64,000 nt of DNA, from assembly GCF_008329535.1 (NCBI RefSeq), contig NZ_NPKR01000016.1:62001-126000 (forward strand). The letters are read 5' to 3'. The notes under the pieces were generated by a model that did not search any database, was not told the DNA's origin, and worked only from the letters and a program-made list of their open reading frames with translations. This document shows, piece by piece, positions 56,661 to 64,000 of the stretch; the stretch's first letter is position 1; each line of letters begins with the position of its first letter. This stretch comes from Mycolicibacterium sp. P1-18. GTDB lineage: Bacteria > Actinomycetota > Actinomycetes > Mycobacteriales > Mycobacteriaceae. Position numbers and translations under genes: made by a program.

Positions 56661-57569
56661 TCAGGACGCCTTCGGCGCGGTCACGTAGGTCATCGCCTCG
56701 CCGATCGTGTGGTGACGGAACTCGAAGCCGGCGCGTTCCAGCGCCGCCGGGATGGCGCGCTGCCCGCCGAGCAGGCCCTCGTCGGCCAGCTCGCCGAGCA
56801 CGGCCCGCAGGGCGAACTTGGGTACCGCCAGCGGCGTCGGCCGGTTGAGCACCCGACCAAGGGCGGCGGTGAACTCGGCGTTGGTGACGGGCGCGGGTCC
56901 GGTGCCGTTGACGGGGCCAACGAGGTCGTCGTCGTCGATCGCGAACTCCAACGCCCGGATCTCGTCCTCGAGGGTGATCCAGGGCATGTACTGCCGGCCG
57001 CTGCCCAGCCGCGCGCCCAGCCCCAACCCGAAGAGCGGCTTGAGCTTCGCGAGCATGCCGCCCGACGGTGACAGCACCAGGCCGGTCCGCATCAGCACCA
57101 CCCGTACGCCGGCGGCCGTGGCGGACTCGGTCGCGGCTTCCCAGTCCCGGCACAAACCTGCGAGGAAGCCCTGACCGACCGGAGCCGACTCCTCGACCAC
57201 GCGGTCACGGGCGTCGCCGTAGTAGCCGACCGCGCTGGAGTTGACCAGCACCGGGACACCGGATTCGACCACGGCCCTGGACAACACCTCGGTGGGGCCG
57301 ATGCGGCTGTCGCGCAGGCTCTGCTTGAACGCGCCCGACCACCGCTTGCCTGCGACGTTCACGCCGCACATGTTGACGACGGCGTCCGCGCCCCGCAGCG
57401 CGGTCGCGTCGAACTCACCGGTGTCCGGGTCCCAGAAGACCTCGTCGGCGGTGGACGGGGCACGGCGCACCAACCGCAGCACCCGGTGGTCGGCGGCCCG
57501 CAGGGCCGACGTCAGCGCCGAGCCGATCAGCCCCGAGGATCCCGCGATCGCGATGACGGCATTTCGCAC
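56661..57569 (-). CDS. TIGR01777-family extended SDR epimerase
   Basis: A 302-residue protein from GTG 57569. The NAD(P) motif is IAIAGSSGLIGSALTSALRA. NSSAVGYYGDARD supplies the YG-type motif, and VRVVLMRTGLVLSPSGGML is the extended-SDR core. A C-terminal DUF1731 segment (VPKFALRAVLGELADEGLL) completes the TIGR01777/YfcH architecture. It corresponds to Rv2216. Function unknown. It lies between dlaT and lipB on the same strand, only five bases after the dlaT stop. Confidence 0.9.
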   Translation of the reverse strand: MRNAVIAIAGSSGLIGSALTSALRAADHRVLRLVRRAPSTADEVFWDPDTGEFDATALRGADAVVNMCGVNVAGKRWSGAFKQSLRDSRIGPTEVLSRAVVESGVPVLVNSSAVGYYGDARDRVVEESAPVGQGFLAGLCRDWEAATESATAAGVRVVLMRTGLVLSPSGGMLAKLKPLFGLGLGARLGSGRQYMPWITLEDEIRALEFAIDDDDLVGPVNGTGPAPVTNAEFTAALGRVLNRPTPLAVPKFALRAVLGELADEGLLGGQRAIPAALERAGFEFRHHTIGEAMTYVTAPKAS

Positions 57570-57574
57570 GAGGC

Positions 57575-59338
57575 CTACAGTCCGAGGTCGGCCTCGAACG
57601 CTCCCTCTTCGAGACGCCGTTTGACCGTCGTCAGGAAGCGGCCGGCGTCGGCGCCGTCGACGAGCCGGTGGTCGTAGGTGAGCGGCAGGTAGCACACCGA
57701 CCGGACGCCGATGGACTCGTTGCCGTTCTCGTCGACCACGACGCGCGGCCGCTTGACGATGGCACCCGTGCCCAGCATCGCCGCCTGCGGCGGTACCAGG
57801 ATCGGCGTGTCGAACAGCGCGCCCTGGCTGCCGATGTTGGTGATCGTGAACGTGCCGCCGGACAACTCGTCGGGCTTCAGGTTGCCCGAACGTGCCCGCG
57901 CCGCGATGTCGGCGATCGCCCGCGCGAGCCCGCCGAGCGACAGGTCGCCCGCGTTCTTGACCACGGGGGAGAGCAGACCCTGTTCGGTGTCCACCGCGAA
58001 GCCCAGGTGCTCGGCGTCGTAGTAGGTGATCTCCTTCGAGTCCTCGTCGTAGCTCGCGTTGACGTTCGGGTGCGCCTTCAGCGCGTCGATCACCGCGACG
58101 GCGAAGAACGGCAGATACGTGAGGTTGACGCCCTCGCGTTCCTGGAACGTCGCCTTGGCGCGGGCCCGCAGCGCCACGATCTTGGTCAGGTCGACCTCGT
58201 GGGTCTGCGTGAGCTGTGCCGTCGTCTGCAGGGATTCGCGCGTCTTCTTGGCGGTGATCTGCCGGATGCGGTTGGCCTTCTGCGTGGTCCCGCGCAGGTG
58301 CGACAGCGCCGGTGCGGCGGCAGGTGCCTTGGCGGCGGGGGCCTGCGCGGCGGCCGGGGCCGCCTCCTCGGCGGCAGGCGCCTTCGCGGCCTCCGCGGCG
58401 GCGAGCACGTCCTGCTTGCGGATGCGGCCACCGACACCGGTGCCCTTGACCGAGCCCAGGTCGACGCCGTTCTCGCCGGCCAACTTGCGGACCAGTGGCG
58501 TGACGTACGGGCTGCCGTCGGAGGCGGGCGCCTCGGCGGCGGGTGCCGACGTGGGTTCGGGCTTCGGCTCGGGCTTGGGTTCCGGCTTGGGTTCCGGCTT
58601 GGGTTCCGGCTTGGGCTTGGCTTCCTCGGCCTTGGGGGCGGGCTCCGGCTCTGGCTCTGGCTCTGGCTCGGGCTCCGGTTCTGGCTCGGGCTCGTCGGCC
58701 TGGGGTGCGGCCTCCGCGTCACCGATCTTCGCGAGTTCGCCGCCGACGGCGACGGTGTCGTCCTCGTCGGCCGTGATCGAGAGCAGGGTGCCGGCGACCG
58801 GCGACGGGATCTCGGTGTCGACCTTGTCGGTGGAGACCTCGACCAACGCGTCGTCGACCTCGACGCTGTCGCCGACCTTCTTGAGCCAGCGGGTGACGGT
58901 GCCCTCGGTGACGGACTCACCCAGTTCGGGCATCACGACCGAGGTCGACTTGCCACCACCACCGCTGCTCGCTGCGGCGGGCTTGGCCTTGGGCTCTTCC
59001 TTGGCCTCCGGCTCGGGCTCGGGTTCCGGCTCGGGTTCCGGCTCGGGTTCGGGCTCGGACTCCTCCTCGGCGGCGGGGGCACTGTCGCCGCCGCCCTCGC
59101 CGGCGTCGCCGATGGTGCCAAGGTCGCCGCCGACCTCGACGGTGTCATCCTCGTTGGCGATGATCTTGGTCAGCACGCCAGCGGCCGGGGACGGGATCTC
59201 GGTGTCGACCTTGTCGGTGGACACTTCGAGCAAGGGCTCGTCGACCTCGACGGTGTCACCTTCTTGCTTCAGCCATCTCGTGACGGTCCCCTCGGTGACG
59301 CTCTCACCGAGTGCGGGCATCTGGACGGTGATGGCCAT
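57575..59338 (-). CDS. dlaT: Dihydrolipoyl acyltransferase E2 (SucB/DlaT)
   Basis: A 587-residue E2. There are two lipoyl domains with modified Lys in VSTDKVDTEIPSP (about Lys43 and Lys170), each joined by long Glu-Pro or Lys-Pro linkers. A peripheral-subunit-binding domain (about residues 280-315, VTPLVRKLAGENGVDLGSVKG) follows, then the catalytic acyltransferase domain with the His/Asp in LTYDHRLVDGADAGRFL. In M. tuberculosis DlaT serves pyruvate dehydrogenase and the peroxynitrite reductase system. The lipoate-making genes are next door. Confidence 0.96.
   Translation of the reverse strand: MAITVQMPALGESVTEGTVTRWLKQEGDTVEVDEPLLEVSTDKVDTEIPSPAAGVLTKIIANEDDTVEVGGDLGTIGDAGEGGGDSAPAAEEESEPEPEPEPEPEPEPEPEAKEEPKAKPAAASSGGGGKSTSVVMPELGESVTEGTVTRWLKKVGDSVEVDDALVEVSTDKVDTEIPSPVAGTLLSITADEDDTVAVGGELAKIGDAEAAPQADEPEPEPEPEPEPEPEPEPAPKAEEAKPKPEPKPEPKPEPKPEPKPEPTSAPAAEAPASDGSPYVTPLVRKLAGENGVDLGSVKGTGVGGRIRKQDVLAAAEAAKAPAAEEAAPAAAQAPAAKAPAAAPALSHLRGTTQKANRIRQITAKKTRESLQTTAQLTQTHEVDLTKIVALRARAKATFQEREGVNLTYLPFFAVAVIDALKAHPNVNASYDEDSKEITYYDAEHLGFAVDTEQGLLSPVVKNAGDLSLGGLARAIADIAARARSGNLKPDELSGGTFTITNIGSQGALFDTPILVPPQAAMLGTGAIVKRPRVVVDENGNESIGVRSVCYLPLTYDHRLVDGADAGRFLTTVKRRLEEGAFEADLGL
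58553..58622. repeat. 12-bp tandem repeat in the second dlaT linker
   Basis: GGGTTCCGGCTT repeats in tandem, with degenerate ends, encoding Pro-Lys-Pro-Glu linker units of DlaT. The near-identical copies suggest replication slippage sets linker length. Confidence 0.8.
58640..58694. repeat. Hexamer tandem repeat in the second dlaT linker
   Basis: GGCTCT/GGCTCG/GGCTCC hexamers repeat about nine times, encoding alternating Glu-Pro. Synonymous variation among units is small. Confidence 0.8.
59007..59070. repeat. Hexamer/12-bp tandem repeat in the first dlaT linker
   Basis: Units of GGCTCGGGTTCC repeat to encode a Glu-Pro linker between the two lipoyl domains. Same base composition as the second linker. 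Confidence 0.8.
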
Positions 59339-59481
59339 GTGATGTGACTCCTCGAACGGTCGCGTAACGGTCGAAAATGCTCGATGCCCATCCTGTCACG
59401 TCCGGGCCCGACGGTCGTCGCAGACCGGCCGAGTTGCTCCTCTGGCACCATTGAAGGCCCGATCCGAGGAGTGAGATCCAG

Positions 59482-59838
59482 TTGGGACTGTTCGACGCGT
59501 TCCGCCGACGCGGCTCCAAGGGCGCCTCCGACCGGCGCGACCCCGGTGCCGACCTCAAGTACCTGCGGCAGTGGGTCGCCGAACACCACGGCGTGGAGGC
59601 GTTCGTCGAACCCAAGACCACCGTCACCGAGGTGACGGTGGTGCTGGTGGCCGCCGACGGCGAATGGACCCGGCGTCGCGCCGGCGGAGACAAGGGCGCC
59701 CGGCGGCTCAGCGACAAGCTGAACATCCCGGTCTACGACGTGCAGAAGGTCGGCTACCCGCAGCGCATGCGCGACTTCGACGCCCGCCGCCGCATCGAAC
59801 GCAAGCGCGAACTCCGACGGGAACTCGAGGATGACTGA
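59482..59838 (+). CDS. Small conserved protein upstream of ephD
   Basis: A 118-residue protein with probable TTG start at 59482 (GAGGAGTGAG upstream). Sequence features are GLFDAFRRRGSKGASDRRDP, HGVEAFVEPKTTVTEVTVVL, RRAGGDKGARRLSDKLNIP and a strongly charged C-terminal helix (RRRIERKRELRRELEDD). I recall a small conserved mycobacterial gene at this spot, but no function. There are no membrane segments or cysteines. Its last eight bases overlap the ephD start, so translation is coupled to EphD. Divergent from dlaT. Confidence 0.75.
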   Translation: MGLFDAFRRRGSKGASDRRDPGADLKYLRQWVAEHHGVEAFVEPKTTVTEVTVVLVAADGEWTRRRAGGDKGARRLSDKLNIPVYDVQKVGYPQRMRDFDARRRIERKRELRRELEDD

Positions 59839-61597
59839 CGTGACCGCCCGCACCGTCACCGGAGCCGACGGCGTGCGGATCGCCGTCTACGAGCAGGGCA
59901 ACCCGGACGGGCCGACGATCGTCATGGTGCACGGCTGGCCCGACTCGCACGTGGTGTGGGACGGCGTGGTCGCGCTGCTCGAGGATCGCTACCGCATCGT
60001 CCGCTACGACAACCGTGGCGTCGGCGGATCCGATGTGCCCAGGCGTCATTCGGCCTACACCATGGCCCGGTTCGCCGACGACGTCGACGCGGTGATCGGT
60101 GCAGTCAGCCCCGCCGGTCCCGTTCACGTGCTGGCCCACGACTGGGGTTCGGTCGGCGTGTGGGAGTACCTCGCACGGCCGGAAGCCGAGGCCCGCGTCG
60201 CCTCGTTCACCTCCATCTCCGGTCCGAGCACCGACCACCTGAACCGCTTCGTCGTCGGTGGTCTGGCACGGCCCTACGCACCGCGCCGGTTCGCCAGGGC
60301 GCTGACCCAACTGCTGCGCCTGACCTACATGATCGGCCTGTCGGTCCCCGCGCTGGCTCCCGCCGTCGTCCGGTGGCTGCTGCACCGTGGACTGCTGGAC
60401 CGCATGCTGGGCGCCGACGGCGTCCCGGCCGACCGGAGGCACCGCTCCGCCGACCTGGTCACCGACGCCGCGAACTCCGTGAAGGTGTACCGCGCCAACG
60501 TGTTCGGATCCCTGACCCATGCCCGACCCGACCATCGCGTCGACGTGCCCGTCCAACTCGTCGTCGCCACCGGTGACCCGTTCATCCGTCCCTACGCGTT
60601 CGACCAGACCCCGGCGTGGGCGTCGCGGCTGTGGCGCCGGGACGTCACGGCCGGCCACTGGGTCCAGCTGTCGCATCCGAAGACGGTCGCCGACTCGGTG
60701 GCGGAGTTCGTCGACCACCTGCACGGCGCCGCGCCCGCCCGCGCGCTGTTGCGCGCTCAGGTCGGCCGGGCCCGCGACACGTTCGGCGACTCCCTGGTCT
60801 CGGTGACCGGCGCGGGTAGCGGCATCGGCCGCGCAACCGCGCTGGCGTTCGCCGAGCGCGGCGCCGAGATCGTCGTCAGCGACGTCGACGAGGCCAGCGT
60901 CGCCGAGACCGCGTCCCTGATCGCCGACCGAGGCGGCGTGGCCCACCACTACGTGCTCGACGTGTCCGACGCCGACGCCGTGGAGGCGTTCGCCGACCGG
61001 GTCTGCACCGCGCACGGCGTCCCCGACGTGGTGGTCAACAACGCCGGCATCGGCCACGCCGGATCGTTTCTTGACACCCCCGCCGAGCAGTGGGACCGCG
61101 TTCTCGAGGTGAACCTCGGCGGTGTGGTCAACGGCTGCCGGGCCTTCGCCAAGCGGCTGGTCGAACGCGGCACGGGCGGCCACGTGGTGAACGTGTCGTC
61201 GATGGCCGCCTACGCGCCGTTGCAGGCCATGAACGCGTACTGCACGTCCAAGGCGGCGGTCTACATGTTCTCGGACTGCCTGCGCGCCGAACTCGACGCC
61301 GCCGGTGTCGGCCTGACGACCATCTGCCCCGGGGTGATCAACACGAACATCGTGCAGACCACCCGGTTCGACGCGCCGGCGGGCCGCGGCGGCAAGGTGG
61401 CGGGGCGCCGCAAACAGCTGGAGGCCCTGTTCGCCGCCCGGCGCTACGGGCCCGACAAGGTCGCCACGGCGATCGTGACGTCGGTCGTGAAGAACACGGC
61501 GATCCGTCCGGTCGCGCCGGAGGCCTACCTGCTCTACGGCACCTCGCGCGTCGCACCGCAGGTCCTGCGCAGCACCGCGCGCGGCTCGGTGATGTAA
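59831..61597 (+). CDS. ephD: EphD: alpha/beta hydrolase fused to an SDR
   Basis: A 588-residue fusion. Residues 1-300 form an epoxide-hydrolase-like alpha/beta hydrolase: VHGWPDSHVVW (HGxP oxyanion), nucleophile Asp104 in LAHDWGSVGVWEYL, and His in AGHWVQLSHPK. Residues about 320-560 are a short-chain dehydrogenase: VTGAGSGIGRATALAFAE, NNAGIGHAGSFLDT, then Tyr/Lys in AYCTSKAAV. It is the orthologue of Rv2214c, which in M. tuberculosis is linked to keto/methoxy-mycolic acid formation through its SDR part. The start overlaps the small upstream gene. Confidence 0.95.
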   Translation: MTDVTARTVTGADGVRIAVYEQGNPDGPTIVMVHGWPDSHVVWDGVVALLEDRYRIVRYDNRGVGGSDVPRRHSAYTMARFADDVDAVIGAVSPAGPVHVLAHDWGSVGVWEYLARPEAEARVASFTSISGPSTDHLNRFVVGGLARPYAPRRFARALTQLLRLTYMIGLSVPALAPAVVRWLLHRGLLDRMLGADGVPADRRHRSADLVTDAANSVKVYRANVFGSLTHARPDHRVDVPVQLVVATGDPFIRPYAFDQTPAWASRLWRRDVTAGHWVQLSHPKTVADSVAEFVDHLHGAAPARALLRAQVGRARDTFGDSLVSVTGAGSGIGRATALAFAERGAEIVVSDVDEASVAETASLIADRGGVAHHYVLDVSDADAVEAFADRVCTAHGVPDVVVNNAGIGHAGSFLDTPAEQWDRVLEVNLGGVVNGCRAFAKRLVERGTGGHVVNVSSMAAYAPLQAMNAYCTSKAAVYMFSDCLRAELDAAGVGLTTICPGVINTNIVQTTRFDAPAGRGGKVAGRRKQLEALFAARRYGPDKVATAIVTSVVKNTAIRPVAPEAYLLYGTSRVAPQVLRSTARGSVM

Positions 61598-61606
61598 CCC
61601 GGCGCC

Positions 61607-62362
61607 TCAGAGCTGGGACGCACCGCCGTCGACGGTCAGCTCCGCTCCGGTGGTGTAGGTGGCGTCGAAGGCCAGGAAGACGACCGCCTTCGCCACCTCC
61701 TCGGGCTCGCCGAGACGACGCATCGGGTTGAGGGCCCGTTGCGCGGCGAGGAATTCGCTCGCCGCCTCGGCCGGCATGGACCGTTCGAGGATGCCGGTGT
61801 CGACGGGGCCGGGGGAGACGGCGTTGACCCGAATCCCGCGGTCGACCAGTTCCGCGGCGAACGTGCGGGTCATCGACCGCAGGGCGGCCTTGGTCGCGGA
61901 GTAGACGCTCGTCGCGGCGATCCCCTTCCGGTTGGCGACCGACGTCGTCAACACCACCGCGCTGCCGGGCGGCATGAGCGGGACGAAGCGCTGCACCGTG
62001 AAGAACGGTGCCCTGGTGTTGACGGCGAACAGCTCGTCGTACTGGTCGCCGGTGGTGTCCTCGACCGTGGCACCCAGCGTGGCGCCGGCGTTGAGCACCA
62101 GCAGGTCGACGCCGCCGAACGCCTCGGCAGCGCGGTCGGCGAGCCCGTCGACGTCGGCCACGTCGCGACGGTCCACGATCGAACGCGGCCCGAGGGCGGC
62201 CGCGGCAGCCGCCAACGACGCGGGGGTCCGGCCGGTGACGAGGACCCGGGCACCGCCCGCGTCCAGTGCGATGGCGATGGCGAGGCCGATGCCACTGGTC
62301 CCGCCGGTGATGACGACACGCTTGCCGTCGTAATTCGACACGAGAATCCCTTTCGTGGACAA
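61607..62362 (-). CDS. Short-chain dehydrogenase/reductase
   Basis: A 251-residue classical SDR. Cofactor motif VVITGGTSGIGLAIAIALDA, NAGATLGATVEDT, Ser in VVLTTSVANRKG, Tyr-x3-Lys in SVYSATKAAL, and the end ELTVDGGASQL. Closely related to the next gene (62367), which is 4 bases upstream on the same strand; the two are a tandem duplicate. The start has alternatives a few codons downstream. Substrate unknown, probably a small carbonyl or hydroxyl compound. Confidence 0.88.
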   Translation of the reverse strand: MSTKGILVSNYDGKRVVITGGTSGIGLAIAIALDAGGARVLVTGRTPASLAAAAAALGPRSIVDRRDVADVDGLADRAAEAFGGVDLLVLNAGATLGATVEDTTGDQYDELFAVNTRAPFFTVQRFVPLMPPGSAVVLTTSVANRKGIAATSVYSATKAALRSMTRTFAAELVDRGIRVNAVSPGPVDTGILERSMPAEAASEFLAAQRALNPMRRLGEPEEVAKAVVFLAFDATYTTGAELTVDGGASQL

Positions 62363-62366
62363 CTGT

Positions 62367-63107
62367 TTAGAGCTGTGAGTCGCCGCCGTCGACGACCAGT
62401 TCGACGCCCGCGACGAATGTCGCGTCGAAGGCCAGGAACGCCACCGCCGGCGCGAACTCGCTCGGCTGGCCGAAGCGCTTCATCGGGTTGCTCGCGGTGA
62501 ACGCGGCCTTGAGCTCGGCGGCCCGCTCCGGCACCTCCTTCTCCAACTTGCCGGTGTCGATCGAGCCGGGGCTGACGGCGTTCACCCGGATGCCCCGCGG
62601 CAGCAATTCCCGGCTGAGCGTGCGGGCCATCGACCGCAGCGCGGCCTTGCTCGCCGAGTACACGCTCAGCGCGTCCCAGCCCGTCTGATTGGCCGTCGAC
62701 GTCGTCAGCACCACGCCACTGCCCTCGGCCAGCAGCGGCGCCAGCTTCTGCACCGTGAAGAACGGGCCCTTGACGTTGATCGCGAACACGTCGTCGAAGG
62801 TCTGCTCGGTCACCGCGTCGAACGGGTCGAAGCTGCCGATGCCCGCGTTGACCACCAGGGCGTCGACCGTGCCGAACTCCGCGCGCACCCGCTCGGCCAG
62901 CGCGTCGATCTCCGTCAGCGAGCTGGTGTCGCTGCGCACGGCGACGGCGCGGCTGCCCAGCTGCGACGCCGCGTCGTCCAGCGTCCGCTGGGTTCGGCCG
63001 GTGACCAGGACGCGTGCGCCCTCGTCGACCAGATGAGCGGCAGCGGCCAGCCCGAGGCCGCTGCTTCCGCCCGTGATCACTGCCGTCTTGCCGTCGTATC
63101 TACCCAT
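62367..63107 (-). CDS. Short-chain dehydrogenase/reductase (paralogue)
   Basis: A 246-residue classical SDR from ATG 63107. Cofactor motif AVITGGSSGLGLAAAAHLVD, Ser in GVVLTTSTANQTG, Tyr-x3-Lys in SVYSASKAALRSMA, RGIRVNAVSPGSIDTG, and the C-terminal ELVVDGGDSQL shared with its neighbour. It is first in a two-gene operon and divergent from a LysR gene; TTCGGCA repeats in the 132-bp gap are the candidate LysR site. Confidence 0.89.
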   Translation of the reverse strand: MGRYDGKTAVITGGSSGLGLAAAAHLVDEGARVLVTGRTQRTLDDAASQLGSRAVAVRSDTSSLTEIDALAERVRAEFGTVDALVVNAGIGSFDPFDAVTEQTFDDVFAINVKGPFFTVQKLAPLLAEGSGVVLTTSTANQTGWDALSVYSASKAALRSMARTLSRELLPRGIRVNAVSPGSIDTGKLEKEVPERAAELKAAFTASNPMKRFGQPSEFAPAVAFLAFDATFVAGVELVVDGGDSQL

Positions 63108-63126
63108 GGCAACGAGTCTTTGGCAG

Positions 63127-63172
63127 TTCGGCACGGGTGTCCAAGACCCGTTCGGCACCCCGTCATGCCGAA
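63127..63172. promoter_or_regulatory. LysR-type operator repeats (TTCGGCA)
   Basis: TTCGGCA at 63127-63133 and 63151-63157, plus its complement TGCCGAA at 63166-63172. The last two form a perfect 7-bp inverted repeat with an 8-base centre (CCCCGTCA). Located between divergent SDR and LysR genes, the classical place for LysR tetramer binding. Confidence 0.6.
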
Positions 63173-63239
63173 ACGGAATGGCGGCGCCGGAATAGGCGCG
63201 GCCGACGGCCGGGTTGAACCCGCCCATGAGGACTTGCCG

Positions 63240-64000
63240 GTGAACGACTTCGGGACCGACCTCGAACTGCGGCTGGTGCGGTACTTCACCGTCGTGGCCG
63301 AGCAGCGCAACTTCGGCCGGGCGGCCACCGAGTTACGCGTCGCGCAACCGGCCCTCAGTCGCCAGATCCAGCGGCTGGAACGCCAGCTCGGCGTGGCCCT
63401 GTTCGATCGCACGCCGCGTGGGACCGTGCTCACCGACGCGGGCAAGGCGTTCCTTCCGGAGGCGCAGGCCCTGCTGCGCGCCGCGCACCGGGCCACCCTG
63501 ACCGCCCGGGCGCACGCGCCTGCGGGCCACGTCGTCGTCGGCTACGTCGAGGACCTGGTCGTCACCTCGGCGGTCCGCGAACTACGGCGCCGCCACCCGC
63601 AGGCCACGATCAGCACCCGCCACCTCGAGTGCCGCGACGAGCGCATGTTCACCGACGGTCGGGTGGACGTGGTGGTCGCCCGCGCGCCACTGCCGCATCC
63701 GACCGACGACGTGCGCGTCACGCTGCTCTACGAGGAGCCGCGGATGCTGGTGCTGCCGGCCGACCACCACCTGGCCAGCCGAACGTCGGTGTCGCTGCAA
63801 GACTTCGCCGGCGACGTGCCCGTCTACTGCGCGCATGGCGCGCCGCGCTCGATCTACCCGACCGACGCCGGCTCGCTCGCGGCGGGACCCGTCGTCGAAA
63901 GCTTCGACGACAGACTGGAACTCGTCGCCAGCGGCCAGGCCGTGGCCGTGGTCCCGGTCGGTGACCGGCGCAGCTCGTTGCGGACCGACTTGGCGTCCGT
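63240..64000 (+). CDS. LysR-family regulator, 3' end outside the window
   Basis: Open from GTG 63240 to the window edge (at least 253 residues), beginning VNDFGTDLELRLVRYFTVVA. The helix-turn-helix is NFGRAATELRVAQPALSRQI with QRLERQLGVALFDR, the LysR signature. The ligand-binding domain starts at about residue 95 (HVVVGYVEDLVVTSAVRELR) and continues, with PRMLVLPADHHLA. It is divergent from the two SDR genes and probably controls them. The effector is unknown. Confidence 0.9.
   Translation, partial: MNDFGTDLELRLVRYFTVVAEQRNFGRAATELRVAQPALSRQIQRLERQLGVALFDRTPRGTVLTDAGKAFLPEAQALLRAAHRATLTARAHAPAGHVVVGYVEDLVVTSAVRELRRRHPQATISTRHLECRDERMFTDGRVDVVVARAPLPHPTDDVRVTLLYEEPRMLVLPADHHLASRTSVSLQDFAGDVPVYCAHGAPRSIYPTDAGSLAAGPVVESFDDRLELVASGQAVAVVPVGDRRSSLRTDLAS

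Noticed and set aside
58059..59342. Long open frame on the plus strand across dlaT, rich in Gly-Ser repeats
   Set aside because: It is a shadow of the dlaT linkers: the minus-strand frame encodes the recognised lipoyl and acyltransferase domains, while the plus-strand protein has only low-complexity repeats and no recognisable domain.

Overview
The window looks like chromosome from a mycobacterium, most likely a fast-growing Mycolicibacterium-type species. The evidence is the gene content: an MmpS/MmpL pair, a Hip1/CaeA-type lipoprotein protease with a secreted tandem paralogue, a WS/DGAT acyltransferase, ptpA with a PtkA-like HAD gene, a mycothiol-type arsenate reductase, F420-type enzymes, and the glnA1 / glnA2-glnE / lipB-lipA / dlaT / ephD neighbourhood, which I recall as the Rv2214c-Rv2236c region of M. 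tuberculosis. Genes are tightly packed, many are joined by ATGA or GTGA start/stop overlaps, and GTG starts are common. Species assignment is inference; no database search was run.

Layout. (1) 1-9.6 kb is accessory and catabolic: an MFS exporter, a PPOX-fold protein, a TauD-type dioxygenase divergent from its probable TetR regulator, an AraC regulator behind an APC permease, and a divergent YtcJ-like amidohydrolase plus MHS-type transporter. (2) 9.6-10.7 kb is decayed: a frameshifted, internally deleted luciferase-like monooxygenase remnant and one small hypothetical gene. (3) 10.7-14.7 kb is an oxidative catabolic cluster: a lipoprotein alpha/beta hydrolase, an intradiol dioxygenase, a GMC oxidoreductase and a GntR/FCD regulator. 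(4) 14.7-19.5 kb is an arsenic island with two arms: arsR facing a flavoprotein-MFS pair, and arsR-acr3-arsC converging on it. (5) 19.5-22.2 kb holds a small coiled-coil protein and an exported GH39-like glycosidase with a basic tail.

(6) 22.2-28.2 kb is conserved mycobacterial core: cobD, a SURF1 protein, ptpA, the PtkA-like HAD protein, Nif3, a zinc-ribbon coiled-coil protein and an RNase H-phosphatase fusion. (7) 28.2-34.4 kb looks inserted: TetR, mmpS-mmpL, then an XRE-cupin regulator divergent from a thioredoxin-reductase-like flavoprotein and a methyltransferase. (8) 34.5-42.9 kb: RNase P RNA, a CYTH-CHAD protein, an enoyl-CoA hydratase, panB, WS/DGAT and the two Hip1-like hydrolases. 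(9) 43-52.3 kb is the nitrogen block: a methyltransferase, glnA2, glnE, a thioesterase, an F420 LLM enzyme, DoxX, glnA1 and an RDD protein. An 11-bp-phased GlnR-type operator lies upstream of glnA1 and a half-length version precedes glnA2. (10) 52.3-61.6 kb: an exported amidohydrolase, a DUF4191 protein, lipA-lipB, a TIGR01777 SDR, dlaT, a small protein and ephD. (11) 61.6 kb to the end: two paralogous SDRs divergent from a LysR gene cut by the window edge.

The functional units best supported by sequence are arsenate reduction and export, lipoate synthesis next to the lipoylated E2 that uses it, and glutamine synthetase with its adenylyltransferase under probable GlnR control. I saw no IS element, CRISPR array, prophage or tRNA. 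The most notable observations are the GlnR-type operator, several clean regulator operators in divergent intergenic regions, the two-armed ars island, and the catabolic cluster with its shared AT-rich palindromes.
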